Assembly (NCBI GenBank): GCA_031772625.1
Contig: CM062820.1
Span: 1,079,113,369 to 1,079,177,368, forward strand
Direction: 5' to 3'
DNA length: 64,000 bases
From: Pinus tabuliformis
Lineage: Eukaryota; Streptophyta; Pinopsida; Pinales; Pinaceae
The position numbers and the translations under genes were made by a program. The notes below the pieces were generated by a model. It searched no databases and was not told the origin of the DNA. It was given only the letters and a program-made list of their open reading frames with translations. Shown piece by piece: positions 1 to 11,988 of the stretch (position 1 is its first letter; each line of letters starts with the position of its first letter).

Positions 1-1930
1 TGTAGATTTGGGACACCTCCTATGGCATTATAGGTGTTGGCCTAAAGTGTGGGGAGATAGTACTGAGGTGAAAATGGGAATATCTCCTTTATCCTTACCC
101 CCAACATCTTGATCATGACCTTGTCATGGCTACTGGTTTGGGAGGTAACATTATCTAACAAAAGAATATTTTGAAATGATGTTATTGGATGGGGAAAGGT
201 GGCAATAACATTTAGTACAAACAGAGATGAGGATCCTCTTCTGTTCTTGAGGAAGCCATCTAGTAGAATTGGGAGGGGGATAGCAATTCAGTGGACAAGA
301 AAAAAGCCATATCCTAGTAGTGTTCTAAGGACAAGATCATTCAACAAGAACAACTTGAGGAGTTTCCTATTTACTATTGGATTATTTTTCTATATCAACT
401 TATTTTCATTTAATATTGCAGAAACTCCTTTTGTTTTCAAAGACATATTCAGCTCTACTTGTATGGCTCTAATCAAGTATGTGCCTCCTAATTTAGATAA
501 GCTTAGAACCAAATTATTTATTAACAAAAAGGAGGTGGATAAAATCCTAGCACCTATAAAATCATCATGTGCCTCATTCGATATTAGTGTTTTGTCTAAT
601 GGATATATGGATGTGGCATGCCATCCACTCATCAATTTCAAGGTGTCATTTGAGAATGAACTAGCCTTCTGGAAAATGTTAGATGCTCTTGGAAAATACG
701 AGGATGCACAATATATGGGTAAGTTATTCATTAAAGTCATTGAAAATGTAGGTTTCAAGCCTTGTTTACGTATTCTCACAGATAATGGGCCTATTTCCAA
801 AGCTTCTAGCATGGTTGTTGAAACTAAAAATCGATAGATAGTTTGGACACCTTGCATTGTTAATTCTTTGAATTTAGCACTTAAATCTATTGTTTCAAAT
901 ATGACATGGATGGGAACTCTCATAGATGATGCATAACATATTCATAATTTTGTACAAAACCACACAAATATCCTTACAATTTATAAAGAGTACACAACTT
1001 TAATATTGTTGAAAATAGTGTATACTTGGTTTGCCTCCTCATTCCTCATGCTTAAGGAGGTTGGAGGGTAATAATCTTATTGGGGCCATGATTATTTATG
1101 ATTTTTTCTCCTCGAAAAAGATGGATCAAAATGCTTCAAAATAGGTGAAGGAAAAAATTTTGGATGATGCCTGGTGGGAGAGGGTATAGCTTACCATTAA
1201 GAGCATGAGCCCTTTCATTTCTTTGTTATGGGTTGTAGAAACAAGGCAATCCATCTTATCTATAAGGGGTGGGTCACCATGATTAAGTATGCGAAGACCA
1301 TTATCGTAAAGAATTAGTGCCTTGAGTATGGGATATTAGCAAAGATATTATTCACCACCATATGGGATATTCTTATCATTAGATAGGAGAAGAATTACAT
1401 ACCATTGTATTGCTTGGCTCACTCATTAAATCCCAAGTACTCTATTAATGGCTAGTTCAATGGTGGTCTTTAAGTAAAATCTCTCCTCAGATTGATAGAG
1501 AGGTTTTACAGCAGAGAATGAAGCATTTAGAATGATATATAATGATTGAGCATTCCATGATGAGTTGGACGATTTTTTCAGAGAGTTTTCCATTAGAAAC
1601 ATGATATTGATGTGCTTAGGGGATTAAGAAGAACTATTCTTGTTGGGGAACTCATGGGGAAACATGCCCTATTTTATAATAGTTAGCCAATAGTCTCCTC
1701 TCTTAGGCTACTTCATCCTCTTGTTTCTAGAGGAATTGGAGCACATATGGAATTTTCACACTTTGAAGAATAGCAAGATTGAGTAATCTAGAGTAGAGAC
1801 AATGGTGTATGTACACTCCGACCTTCATCTTATTTATAGGATGAGGGACAAGTCATTGAAGGGAAAGACAAAGATGTGGCATTTGATTCTTTTGTTTTTG
1901 ATCATCATTAACTAGTTGTATAAATATTTT
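1..1930 (+). pseudogene. hAT-family transposase remnant (DUF659 type)
   Basis: A decayed transposase of the plant hAT superfamily, which would cut and paste its own DNA in the nucleus. The longest open piece is 199-837. It contains NIAETPFVF followed by a VPPNLDKLRTKLF segment, then a SNGYMDVACHPLINF stretch that corresponds to the DUF659 'DGWtD...LINF' core, and LRILTDNGPISKASSMVVE. Beyond the stop the frame resumes with IVWTPCIVNSLNLALKSIV. Further pieces are LYCLAHSLNPKYSING near 1410-1450 and, near 1710-1830, a SSSC...RNWSTYG...HTLKN...VYVHSDLHL segment typical of the hAT C-terminal dimerisation domain. Many stops and frameshifts separate these blocks, so no active protein is possible. 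The element probably starts left of the window. Terminal inverted repeats and the 8-bp target duplication were not located. The family assignment is secure; the borders are not. Confidence 0.8.
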
Positions 1931-3160
1931 ATAAATGTTCTAATGTTTGAAAAGTTTAGATCTTGTATCGAGATCATGGTTCAAGGTGAAGTGTGTTTTG
2001 TGTCAAATACTTGTATTGGCATGTCTTGCATGTCTGGTGTCCTAGTGTCATGTGACTTGGACAAGTAGATTTTGTCATTGTCATTTGTTGCATGTATTTA
2101 ATTAGGATTAACATTTTTTAATGAAGAGTAAAATTCTTTGTTTTTTTCTTATTATTTATTTTGTGACTAGAAGAATCGACAATTGGGCTAGTTTCACACT
2201 CTATTGACACAATATTGGTTCCAATGCTACCACTATAACCTCTAGGTGCCTATGTATTCCCCTTTCGTAGACAAGGGTTAACTGAAGGATTTGAAATTTG
2301 GATCTTATAATTTATAGAACATTTCATAACATGGCTTTGCCAATTGAGTTTTCCCCAAGGGATTCTCCAAAACTCTATTTTATACAAATAATTTCTTTTT
2401 TTGAGATAAACATAATTTCTTGTTAGAGTTTCTATTTCTACCCAACTTCTTTTGAGAATTTTTTTTGTATCTAGAATAAAATAAAAAGCTATAAAAAATT
2501 ATATGTTTCTTCCTCTTTTCTTCTAATAATAAAAACTACATTTGATTACATATATATTTACCTCAACAATTACATACCAAAAAAACTTAAAAGTACTTTT
2601 CCAATACAAGGCCCTCTCCTTACTATATATCTGTGTTCCTTTTGCAATTCACTCGACTTGAAAAGTGAATTACTTGGATTACGATTCTTTCTGCTCTAAT
2701 ACAATCTTAAACTTTTAAGTTTGAAAGAAAGATCCATACATTTTTAGAAACAAATTCATGTAAAATATATATTTTATATTACAATGAAATCATTTTATAT
2801 GGGGTTAATCTCTTTTTATGTAATTTCGTAGGTAGTTAGCTAATGGTACAAATTTACTATCTTATTTAATAATATCTAATTCTTGATTTAGATGATGACT
2901 TTAACGTTGGATTATAAACACTATTGGAACATTGATACTCCAACAAAAGGAAAGGTGTGGGGTATTAACACCCTAACATTACTTTAGATGAAGATGGTTT
3001 AAATCATTTATGTGGTTTAAATCATCTTTAGCTTGAGGTATCTAAACTTCATCACGAGTATAGAGATAATAAGGGAACTCGAATAGCGAAAATCGAAATG
3101 CATTGACGTCGTTCGGATTCATCTGACTACTGGAATAGGACATCGACGGCGCTATGAAAT
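1931..3160. other. AT-rich intergenic DNA, nothing recognised
   Basis: AT-rich sequence with homopolymer runs and no reading frame of note on either strand. A short direct repeat built on GGTTTAAATCAT lies near 2996-3030. I see no gene, RNA or transposon terminus here. Confidence 0.5.
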
Positions 3161-3197
3161 ATCAATTTTATTTTATTTATTTTTTTAATTTTTACAT

Positions 3198-3375
3198 AAA
3201 GGTGTTTCTATAATGGGTTTGGTTGGGCAGATTTGATCAATAAGATTTGTCTATTTTCTTATTTTTTTCTCTATATAAAAATTGACCTATAACACTCGGT
3301 GTTCCTATAATGGATTTGTTTGAGCAGATTTGACCAATAAATCAGTCTATTTTCATCCTCCCTCTAAATAAAAAT
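3198..3375 (+). repeat. Two tandem diverged ~95-bp repeats
   Basis: The segment starting AAGGTGTTTCTATAATGG at about 3198 recurs at about 3297 as CGGTGTTCCTATAATGG. Both copies continue through a TTTG...GCAGATTTGA(T/C)CAATAA block and a TCTATTTTC block. The two copies are adjacent and moderately diverged. No coding content. Confidence 0.6.
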
Positions 3376-3429
3376 CAGTACAAGCATCATAGAATTAACT
3401 ACAAAGTGTGTTGTCATTTAAATATTTTT

Positions 3430-3957
3430 ACATCCCATCCTATATGAAAAAAAAATTCTAATCTCTAAATTTTGAGATATTTTGATCATTAGTTTTTAAA
3501 TCAATTTAAAATAAAATAAAGTTTTATCCGGTTTTGAAAAATAAATCTATAAAATTTTTAGAATAATAATTTATATTTTTTATATTTAAATGTTTTTCAA
3601 TTAATTTATAATATTTATTATACAAAATTTTAATATATATAATTAATATATAAATATATTTGACACGTGGCACTACACATGGAATTTGCTATGCCATTTA
3701 AAGTTTTATAAACCCCATCTTAAATGAAAAAAGAAAGATTCTAATCTCTAAATCTTAAGAGATTTAGAAATATTTTGATTTTTCATTGGTTTCTAAGTTA
3801 ATTTATTATAAAATTAAGTTTTATTAGGTTTTAAAAAATAAATCTATAGAATAATAATCTCTTTTTTTTTATTATATTTTAAAGTCAATTTAGAATACAA
3901 AATTAATATTTATTATACAAAATTTTAATATACATTATTAATATATAAGTATTTTTT
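3430..3957 (+). repeat. Diverged direct duplication of ~240 bp
   Basis: Copy 1 (about 3430-3657) and copy 2 (about 3711-3957) share a colinear series of blocks: CATC(C/T)TA...ATGAAAAAA, GATTCTAATCTCTAAAT, AAGTTTTAT, AAAAATAAATCTATA, AATATTTATTATACAAAA and TTTTAATATA. They are separated by ~50 bp that includes GACACGTGGCACTACACATGG. Both are strongly AT-rich and non-coding. The origin could be a local duplication or two copies of an AT-rich MITE. Confidence 0.6.
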
Positions 3958-4116
3958 ATTCTTTTATTATAATTATACTATATTATGATATCGTAAAAGA
4001 GGGAACAGAAAGATTTAGCAACACTTAAAAACCACACAAAGATGTGATGGAGCTTCAACTAGAGTGCAAGAAAATATTTAATTCTTGTAGATTAATCATA
4101 AAGTAATGTCACTTTT

Positions 4117-4512
4117 GTGGTGTCTACTTTTAATCAATGTGATGGATTGGATGTGTCTGTTATCTATCAAAGCTTTGGAAAAAATCAATGCCATTGGTGT
4201 TTCTTTTACCCCAAAATGGCAAATTATGGGGACTTGGACGGTGATTTGAAGCATTCAAGGATTGATAGTTTTATTTGCAAGCCCAAGTCTAAGATCACAA
4301 ATAGTGTGCTTGGCATTTCACAGGCACGACCTAGAAATTGGTTGGTGAATTCAAGATTGTCTACTTTAGAAGATAACTCCTATTCCAAAAAAAATTATGT
4401 AATTGCAGTCACCACAAGTGAGATGTGCTACCCATTTCGCTTAAATTTCTTTTTTCTTTTTTTTCTAAAAGGACTTTTATATTATCATGGTTCCCATATT
4501 TACAAAACTTAG
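4117..4512 (+). CDS. Short open frame, unrecognised
   Basis: A 131-codon open frame. It has no family signature that I recognise. The first codon of the frame is GTG rather than ATG, which argues against a real gene start. The C-terminus runs into a pyrimidine-rich tract giving a phenylalanine/leucine-rich tail, a composition artefact. It lies in AT-rich DNA next to other repeats. It could be a chance frame or the trace of an old element. I would not call it a gene without transcript support. Confidence 0.15.
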   Translation: MVSTFNQCDGLDVSVIYQSFGKNQCHWCFFYPKMANYGDLDGDLKHSRIDSFICKPKSKITNSVLGISQARPRNWLVNSRLSTLEDNSYSKKNYVIAVTTSEMCYPFRLNFFFLFFLKGLLYYHGSHIYKT

Positions 4513-4559
4513 AACCTAGAAGTTCAAAACTAGCACAAAAATGAACTTAACGAGAAAAT

Positions 4560-4976
4560 GATTAACGAAATTAGATTGTTTTCCTTGGAAGAGTGCCTCT
4601 CTTTCCACCTCTGGAAGAGTGTCACTCTACTCCAGTTCCACCTCCTTTGTTGTCATTCCCATTCCTCTTGCTCTGACACTGGATTGTACCGAAGGAACTG
4701 ACAATGACGTCTTTCTGAATACCAAAAATGCCTTCTTCAATCCTAATAGTAGCCTAATTATGCTCATCAATCCTTAAAATCTAATAGGTGGAGTCATCTT
4801 CAGAGATTTGTATGCCCCTTTCTAATGTCTCTGTGTGACTTTAGATATCTGTCATCTACATATTCTTATAGAGAAGCAATTTCATTGCACTCGTAGAAAC
4901 GATGAACAAAGCTTGCATTGGAGTAAATGGCAAGATAATCTTCCCAAATCTTCTATTCCTTTGGTGTACCTTTGCA
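4560..4976 (-). pseudogene. Coding-like remnant of unknown family, antisense
   Basis: Read on the minus strand from about 4955 downward, one frame gives KIWEDYLAIYSNASFVHRF, then YECNEIASL, a stop, and EYVDDRYLKSHRDIRKGHTNL. After a frameshift near 4770 a second stretch reads ATIRIEEGIFGIQKDVIVSS and later a KRNGNDNKGGG segment. The composition is protein-like, unlike the AT-rich surroundings, so this is probably a broken gene or transposon ORF. I do not recognise the family. Its upstream end coincides with the left arm of the inverted repeat at 4952-4997, so the repeat unit may be linked to it. Confidence 0.35.
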
Positions 4977-5782
4977 CCTTTAGGGGCAATTGCCAGTTAT
5001 TTAAAATATTATAAATTTTAATAATCTGCTTATTTACCGACGCCACAAATTTGCCTAGATGGCAGATTTTTCGCTAGAATCTAGTATTTTTTTTTTTTTT
5101 TTTTTAAATAAGAACACTGGAATGTTTGAATCATTTTTTTGATGGTGGAAATTGATTCGACACCATCAAGAACCCTTGCAGCACCCAAAATCCTGAAGTT
5201 TCACAATTGTAACCCAAATTTTCAAAAAATTCTTCCCCAATTTATCATAATCTTGCTAGAATTTCTATTATTTTCTAGGCTAATTTGTGGGTTCTTTAGA
5301 CTACGCCTTATTATTATTTAGCTTAAATATTTGATTGACAAAAAAAACACATAACATTATAAAAAACAATTACAATATGAATTATATATAAACATTTTCT
5401 TAGTCGAATTGCTTGTTAATTTTCTCTATTTTATTTATAATTCAACCTCTTACCACAAAAATTAAATCGTAAAGTTATTATAATATGTTACAATATATAA
5501 ATATAAATAGTTTTTTACTCAATTTGGTTGCTATTTTTATGTATTTTATTTATAATATAACCTCTTACTTACCACAAAAAGTAAATCATAAACTACTTAT
5601 TATTATTATTATTATTAGATATATCTATATATTATTATTATTATTATTATCCAATTTTAAGCTCTCTCCAAACCATTATGGAAGAGGTGTTGTGATGTTA
5701 TCTTATGTAATTTTATTTTATGTAAACGGAAATAATACTAGCAATTGCCCCTAAAGGTTCAAAGATACGTCGAAGGAATAGA
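4952..5782. repeat. 46-bp inverted repeat pair enclosing AT-rich DNA
   Basis: The left arm 4952-4997 and the right arm 5737-5782 are inverted copies with about six differences. The central 17 bp, CCTTTAGGGGCAATTGC and its complement, are perfect. The interior (~740 bp) is AT-rich, with ATT trinucleotide runs near 5600-5650 and a T16-20 run near 5090. The structure resembles a MITE or the ends of a DNA transposon, but I found no convincing target-site duplication. An inverted duplication of a longer unit is also possible. No reliable ORF lies inside. Confidence 0.5.
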
Positions 5783-6810
5783 ACATGCCTATGATGTTAC
5801 TGCAAAAATGTTGCACCAAAGGAAGGATGACAACCTAAAGGGTGGAGGATAGAGGGGAGGAAATGTGTCGAGGCTTGCAATAGTTTTACACTTGTGTCAA
5901 TGCCTGCCTAACAGATGTTGCTCGAGCCACTGTTCTTGGCTCAATCATTTTTCCCAATCATACCACTATGTCAAAATCTTATATACATATTATATCCAAG
6001 CTATAACATGTAGGGTAATGAGAAGAAACATTACCATAGGTCTTGGTGGGAACTGACCCACAAAAAATGTAATTGCAAAGAGGAAATGACTAAAGCCAGT
6101 GTGTGTTGATAATGGGATTAAATAAAGAGCATCTTTCACTCAAGTGATCTTCATATTCTGGGATATTCTGCAATTGACATAAAGAAGGGGGTTTGTTTTA
6201 GAATTTTAGCTATCTCCTTTAAAAATAATTAAATTAATTGGGAGCCACTTTCCTAGAGCCATTAGTTCCAATTTAAAATTTAAATTTAAATTTCTTCTAG
6301 CAAAGATTTGTTGGAATTGCAAATTTATGAGGTGCAATTTACACAATCCAAGTGTCCAAGTAAACTTTCAAGGCATTGTATCCATTTATGCATTCAAAAA
6401 TACAATTTTAAAAATGAAAAGTTACACATGCTTTATGAATATATAGAACCAATATAGATCCATTTTGAAGAGGATTAATCTCTTGAGGTGCATACTTTTT
6501 TAAAAGTTTTGCACTCTAAAAGAGGTTCATATATCAAGAGAATTGATCCTACACTTGGTAAATATGTGGTTAAAATGGATCTAAGTCAAAACATTGTTCT
6601 TTAAATCGTCTATCTTTTAGTTTTTGTTTTTTTAATAATTGTATTTATTAAATTTACATAATTTTAATGTTACAAGCGAGTTGAATTTATTTATACGTTA
6701 AAAAAAAAGCATTTTTAAAAACATAAAATTACAATTTGACTCAATAATAGAACATGTTTTTAAATTAAATTTATTTATAATTAAAATGTATTTAAAACAA
6801 CATAAAATCA
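5783..6810. other. Intergenic DNA, nothing recognised
   Basis: A mixed-composition segment of about 300 bp (5783-6110) is followed by AT-rich DNA. A 63-codon frame at 5865-6056 shows no known motif and begins at a GTG codon. Nothing else can be supported. Confidence 0.4.
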
Positions 6811-6816
6811 CAATTT

Positions 6817-7455
6817 ATGGATAAGTTGCACAATCTTACTTGGGATAAGAAGCTAGTGAGAAATAAAAAATACTATATTCAAGAGTTTAATCCCACTCAT
6901 AATCATCAACAAAAAACGTATAAAGGGGCCAATATTTCTTGGAGAGCCAAAATTCTTATTGCTCAACTAAGGACTAATTATCATCAACTCTGTTGTGAAA
7001 CAAAACGTTGGAAAAAGCCAAAAGAACTATGGGAGGAAAGAGTATGTATTTTTTGCTCTTCCGGAAAAGTGGAAACATGAAAACATTTCATTTTAGAATG
7101 TGAGGCCTTCAAAGAAAACAATGAAAGTTATGCAAATATTTTGGTAGCTAGCTCTCGGGGTAATATATTCAGTGAGGGGTTTGTCGAGAAGCTGGGAGTG
7201 TTTATTGTGAGGCTTCACAAGAAAATGGTTGAATACAAGAACCAAACGGAGAAACAATCTGTCCCATAGGCCATGATTAGCCTGTAGATGTTAAAATAAT
7301 TTCTTTCTTTCTTTCTTTCTCATCTTTCGAGAAGTACTTAAGGTTCCCTTGCACAACTCGTGTGGGTCCCACAATAACGAATGACTATGTAAGTTAACCA
7401 TAGTTAAGAAGTCTTTATGTCAAGGATGACAATTCTTAAACAAAAAAATACCCAA
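6817..7455 (+). mobile_element. 5'-truncated LINE 3' end (zf-RVT domain)
   Basis: The frame beginning at 6817 encodes the C-terminal zinc-binding region of a plant non-LTR retrotransposon ORF2. It has a WRAKILIAQLRTNYHQL segment, then CIFCSSGKVET, a stop in place of a sense codon, and KHFILECEAF, giving the C-X2-C...H...C pattern of zf-RVT. The ORF ends near 7268. It is followed by a short 3' UTR with a (TTTC) run at about 7301-7320 and an A-rich end near 7440-7450. Everything upstream (endonuclease, RT) is missing, as expected from 5' truncation during target-primed reverse transcription. It is separate from the large minus-strand LINE. Confidence 0.7.
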
Positions 7456-8160
7456 TAATTTCTTAGGTTGAACACGATTTAAGGTGATACTTTAATTAGT
7501 TAAAGCAATTTTGTGTGGGAGTTATCTTAAGAATCCCCAAATTGATACAAACTTGACCAACAATTTAGATATTTTTTGTTGTATAAAAAAATTGGTTAGG
7601 TTATGATCTAGCTGTAAAGTGGTTAAAAAAAATCAAAATTAAACCCATTTAATTTTTCAATTAAATATTTTATATCATTCTACCTAAAAATCTCGTAAGT
7701 ATCTAAAGGAAACCTTTAAAAATATATAATTTAATGTAAATCTTATCATATTTATTAATATGCTAGCATCAAGAATAGTGTAAAAAGCCATGTCGAAAAT
7801 GGCTTGTTTAAATCAAATTTAATTTAAGGTGTCTGTTCCTTGTATAGGGAACCACTACATCATAGGTATCATGGATTTTGAACATGAAGCTCCATAACCA
7901 CATCCTAAAAATGAATATATTTAGTTTTTATTTATGATATATAAATAAATATTCAACTGCACATTACACGAATCAGAATCAACCTATGTAAAACCCTTGT
8001 ACCTTTCCTAGTTCCAAGATGAAGATAATTCATTATATTTTAATAAAATAATAACTCTTTTCTTGTAAAAGTTTTTATGACTTCGGTAATTGATTTGTTG
8101 CATGAGCCTATTAGTTATATTTTATTTTCAATGTCATATTGTAGTGATGCATATTTATTT
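7456..8160. other. AT-rich intergenic DNA, nothing recognised
   Basis: AT-rich sequence without a credible reading frame, repeat terminus or RNA gene. Confidence 0.5.
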
Positions 8161-8360
8161 CTTATTTTTTTTCCAAAGGAAAAATTGAACTTGTTATTAA
8201 GGGAATAAAAAGTTACATGTTAGATGTAGTAAAGAATTCATAAACCATATTGTGTATCCACAATATGCAGAAAGTGAAAACACAACACACTAAAAAAAGT
8301 GAAAAAGAGCACTTACTCAATACTAATAAAATAAAAAGTACTATATACTACATCCATAAA

Positions 8361-9040
8361 CTAGGATCTCTTTGAAAAATCAGAGAAAAACAACCCGTCA
8401 ATAACAAAAGATTTATGTAGCGGTTCAAAGTTTTCACCAAAAAATGGAAATCCTTCAACAAATTGGAAAGAAACAAAATGTGAGAGGCTCAAAAGAAATC
8501 CAATACAGCCCCAAAAATACCATAAGTTGCAGAGATGGAAACAGTGCATAATAAAAAAGACCGAGCCCTTATATGTAAGGTGGTTGATCCGACTTGGTAA
8601 CCCACCCATTTTCAAATTCAACTATGTGCTAGATGTCCAGAGCCTGCTGTAAACCTTCCTTAGAAAGGAAATATGCTTCCGCGTTCCTCTCCCTGTAAAT
8701 ATGACATACAGAGAAATCAACAAAACCAGATTTTATAAAGGAATTTTCTTCTAAAATAGGAACCAAAGTAAGATTTTGACAACGCTGCACATTGTTTGTC
8801 CAATTTATCACATTCAGAGAGTCACCAAAAATTTGTACTGAGTCAATCCCCAGCTGTCTTAACCAACATAAGAGGATTTTTATGGTTTTTAATTATGCAA
8901 AGTTGCTTGAAATTGTACCAATACCCACTAATTCTTTTAGAAACCTGTGATCATTTATATGAATGATAATACCAGCCTCGCATCTATCTTGTGCACTAGA
9001 AGCACCATCAAAGTATGTCCACAGAGCATCAGGTCTGATT
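8361..9040 (-). pseudogene. LINE ORF2, C-terminal RNase H part
   Basis: This is the continuation of the LINE ORF2 on the far side of Copia A. Reading down from 9040 gives WTYFDGASSAQDRCEAG (the first acidic residue of the RVT_3 type RNase H), then ELVGIGTISSNFA, a stop, SVQIFGDSLNVINW and HIYRERNAEAYFLSKEGLQ (equivalent to the usual N-x-x-AD-x-L-(S/A)K-E-G-L). The last coding block ends at 8361. It is followed by ~190 bp of 3' UTR and a poly-A tail. The join across the Copia insertion is clean when one TGTTC is removed, which shows that the Copia is the younger element. Confidence 0.8.
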
Positions 9041-9045
9041 TGTTC

Positions 9046-9910
9046 TGTTGAGAAATGGCAACAAGAAATTCCAGTTTAATTTTTCCTTGAATTAAACTAT
9101 GAATTAAAATAGAATCCTTTTCTCACAGCAATTTGAAAATAATTAATTAATTTAGGAAATTTGAATTGTAAGTCTCTTAGAAGACATGTATATGTTATTC
9201 CTAACTTATAGGAGTTCAGGATGAGTTATGAATGAGTTGTAATTAGTTAACTCAGTTTATTGAGTTAAGTCCAGTTAAATTAGTTCCAATCAGTTTCAGG
9301 AACTAATAGTGAGTAAAAATTTAGTTGGGACACTAGTGACCTAATTAGTGCTACTCTAGTTAACTAAAGATTCCACCATTAGAAACTCATGCATGTTGAG
9401 ACCGAGAAAGAACCAGTTGAGACTAGAGTGTAGGGACAATGTACTATTTGTTTTAGATTTTTCTGAGTTTCACTGATAGTGCATGCATTTAGGAACTGAT
9501 CCTTGAGGGATTGTGCTATTTTTAGAGCTTTTATTTCCCTTTAAATACAAGTTATCCTTCATAGGAATTACACATTGGAATAGAGACTTAGAGAGCTTGT
9601 GAAGAGGCTAAGCTTTGGCCTTGAGCTTGCTTATGAGTTGGAGATTGAGTTTGTTGAGTGCTGGGATTTTTCTAGAGAGAACAAGCATTGTAATTTCATC
9701 TTGATTTTCTGGATTAATACAAAACAGATAGCGCGGTTTTGAGTTGTGGCTTTCCCCGGATATTTATTGTGTTATGTGCCTTAGATTCTCTTCCTCTATT
9801 GATTATTGTTTTATCGATGTTTATGGGCTTCCTCTGTAAAGAGTAGAAGTAGATTCTTATCTCTTGTTTAGTAGATTACATGAGCTTGTGAATATACAGG
9901 TTTTTCTACA
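9046..9910 (+). repeat. 5' LTR of Copia A
   Basis: Starts TGTTGAGAAATGGCAACAAG and ends TTTTTCTACA. It aligns along its length with 11989-12875, with scattered substitutions and small indels, including a TAAGTTTAATTAACT insertion in the 3' copy. It has an A/T-rich promoter region with TTTAAATACAAG near 9541. Confidence 0.92.
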
Positions 9911-9922
9911 TGGTATCAAAGC
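9911..9922 (+). other. Primer binding site of Copia A (tRNA-iMet type)
   Basis: TGGTATCAAAGC lies directly after the LTR. It differs by one base from the common plant Copia site complementary to the 3' end of initiator Met tRNA. Confidence 0.85.
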
Positions 9923-10176
9923 AAGATTGTTTTTTGTGCCGAGAGTTTGCAGAGAATTTCTGAGAATTTTTGTGCAAATTTTTCAAAAACAAATTCCAGA
10001 TTTGGATTCCTTGGGAAAAGATACCCAAATTCAAAAAAAAAAATTGGTTTAATCGGATTTCAGATGAGGGAGATATCACTGATTTAAAATCAACTCTGTA
10101 GAGGCGATTTCGAAGTTTTGAGTTTCTGGGTTACAGGTGAAAGTCAAATTTGCATACATACTTCAAGATCGACAGA

Positions 10177-10857
10177 TGGCATCCCATAGGTTGAGGCTTG
10201 AGTATGCCTTGGAAGGAAGATCAAATTTATAGCCTGGAGGGACATGATGGAGGTTGTGCTAGAAGATAATGGCTTGAAGGAATTCATTGATCAAGAAGTC
10301 CCCAAGCCAGTAGCTATGGATACACAAAACTTGGTCGAATGGAAGAAGTGTGTGGTGAAGGCAAGGAGGATAATACTTGAGGGAGTTCGAGACCACATTG
10401 TCTCTAGTCTCCATGGCAAGGAAACTCTGCATGCTATGTGGAAGACATTGACAGACTTGTATTAGAATAGTCGTGATCAAAGGAAGTTGGCATTGAAGGA
10501 TAAACTTCGTAAAATCAAGATGGAGAAAGGAAAGACGATTACAAAGTACTTGACCAAGTTCACTCAATGTTAGGATGAACTTGGAAGTGTTGGAATCACA
10601 GTTTCTGAGGAGGATATGGTGAGCCTTTCTCTTTTTGGACTCCCAAAGAGTTGGCATAGTTATTAGGACTCTGTCAATGGTTAGGAGAAGTTGCCAGATT
10701 GGGAATGACTATGGTCGAATGACAGTGGTTCACAGGGATGTCAAGTTTGATGAGGAGAAGGCCATGCGAGTATCCCTTGAGAGGGAGCTTAAACTACATG
10801 CAGAGGAGGAGCTTTTAGTTCATAAGGTTGAGGATCCTCATATTGATGTGGAGTAGC
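10177..10857 (+). pseudogene. Copia A gag remnant fused to post-integrase spacer
   Basis: The likely start is ATG 10177, encoding MASHRLRLEYALEGRSN. A one-base shift near 10227 moves the frame to 10244, where it reads MMEVVLEDNGLKEFID and VEWKKCVVKARRIILEGVRD, a UBN2-type Copia capsid. Stops occur near 10463, 10571 and 10663. After about 10700 the sequence changes to HRDVKFDEEKAMRVSLEREL, which in complete relatives lies between integrase and RT. So CCHC, protease and integrase are deleted. No functional capsid can be made. Confidence 0.75.
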
Positions 10858-11988
10858 CACATGTAGAGGTTCTGGGAGTGGAGACATCCACTCAGGAAGA
10901 GTCTTCCAGAGAGGGAAGAAAGCGCACTAGAGAGGCTGACAGATTGTTGGATGATGCACGGGAGAATGTGGGAGCACCCTCTTCTTAGCACAGACAGAGG
11001 AGGTCACCAGAGAGGTACAATGGATACATGGCACTTATGGGTGCATGTGTTGTGACAGAGCCATCTTCCTTTCAGGAAGCAGTGCAGCAACCAGTTTGGG
11101 TTGATGTGATGGTGGAGGAGTATGACTCCATAGTTCAAAACAATGTTTGGGATGTGGTCCTGAGACCGGAGGACAAGTCAGTTGTGAGCTCCCATTGGCT
11201 TTACAAGGTAAAGCAAGCTGTAGATGGTAGTGTGGAGAAGCATAAGGCCAGATTTGTGGCTCATGGATTTTCACAGGTAGAGGGGATTGACTATGATGAG
11301 ACCTTTTCTCCTTTTGCAAGGTACTCATCTATTAGATCTATTTTGGCACTATCTTCACAGATGGATTGGAGTATCCATCAGGTGGATGTGAAGACTGCCT
11401 TCCTCAATGGAATGATTGAGGAAGAGGTGTACATAGAGCAGCCCGAAGGTTTTGAAACCTTGGATCATGAGTTGCATATGTGTCGACTCAAGAGAGTGTT
11501 GTATGGGCTAAAGAAAGCACCCCGTGCTTGGTACACCAGGATAGATAGCTACTTCACTGGGTTGGGCTTCATGAAGAGTGAAGAAGATGTGAACTTGTAT
11601 TACATAGTTGTGGAAGGTAAGCTTTTGATCATTGTACTTTATGTAGATGATCTCATACTAACAGGTGATGAGAAGCTCATCAAATCTTGCAAGGAGGACC
11701 TTGCAAGAGAGTTTGAGATGAAAGACATGGGGCTCATGCATTACTTTCTTGGCATGGAGGTATGGCAGGGAGATGGGGAGTTGTTTGTTTCATGATCGGT
11801 CCAAGCATATAGATATCCGATATCATCATCTCAGAGATTGTGTATTGAGGTGGATCATGTTGTTACATTACATTCCCATAGAGGAGCAAAATGTTGACAT
11901 CTTGACAAAGGCATTGCCAAGATGTAAATTCAAGTTTCATAGAGACACGATCAGGGTAGTGGATAATCCCTTTCTTGTTGAGAGGGAG
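10858..11988 (+). pseudogene. Copia A reverse transcriptase, RNase H deleted
   Basis: The longest frame, 11028-11795 (255 codons), is a good Copia RT: KHKARFVAHGFSQVEGIDY, WSIHQVDVKTAFLNGMIEEE, LYGLKKAPRAWY and the catalytic LYVDDLILTG, then DMGLMHYFLGMEV. It stops after GDGELFVS. The next recognisable block, beginning SKHIDIRYHHLRDCV (about 11800-11990), is the last part of RNase H, in another frame, ending FLVERER. Hence a deletion of several hundred bases removed the RNase H active site. The purine tract of the 3' LTR directly follows. Confidence 0.85.

Noticed and set aside
390-923. 177-codon minus-strand frame over the hAT transposase
   Set aside because: It is the antisense shadow of the transposase coding strand and has no motif.
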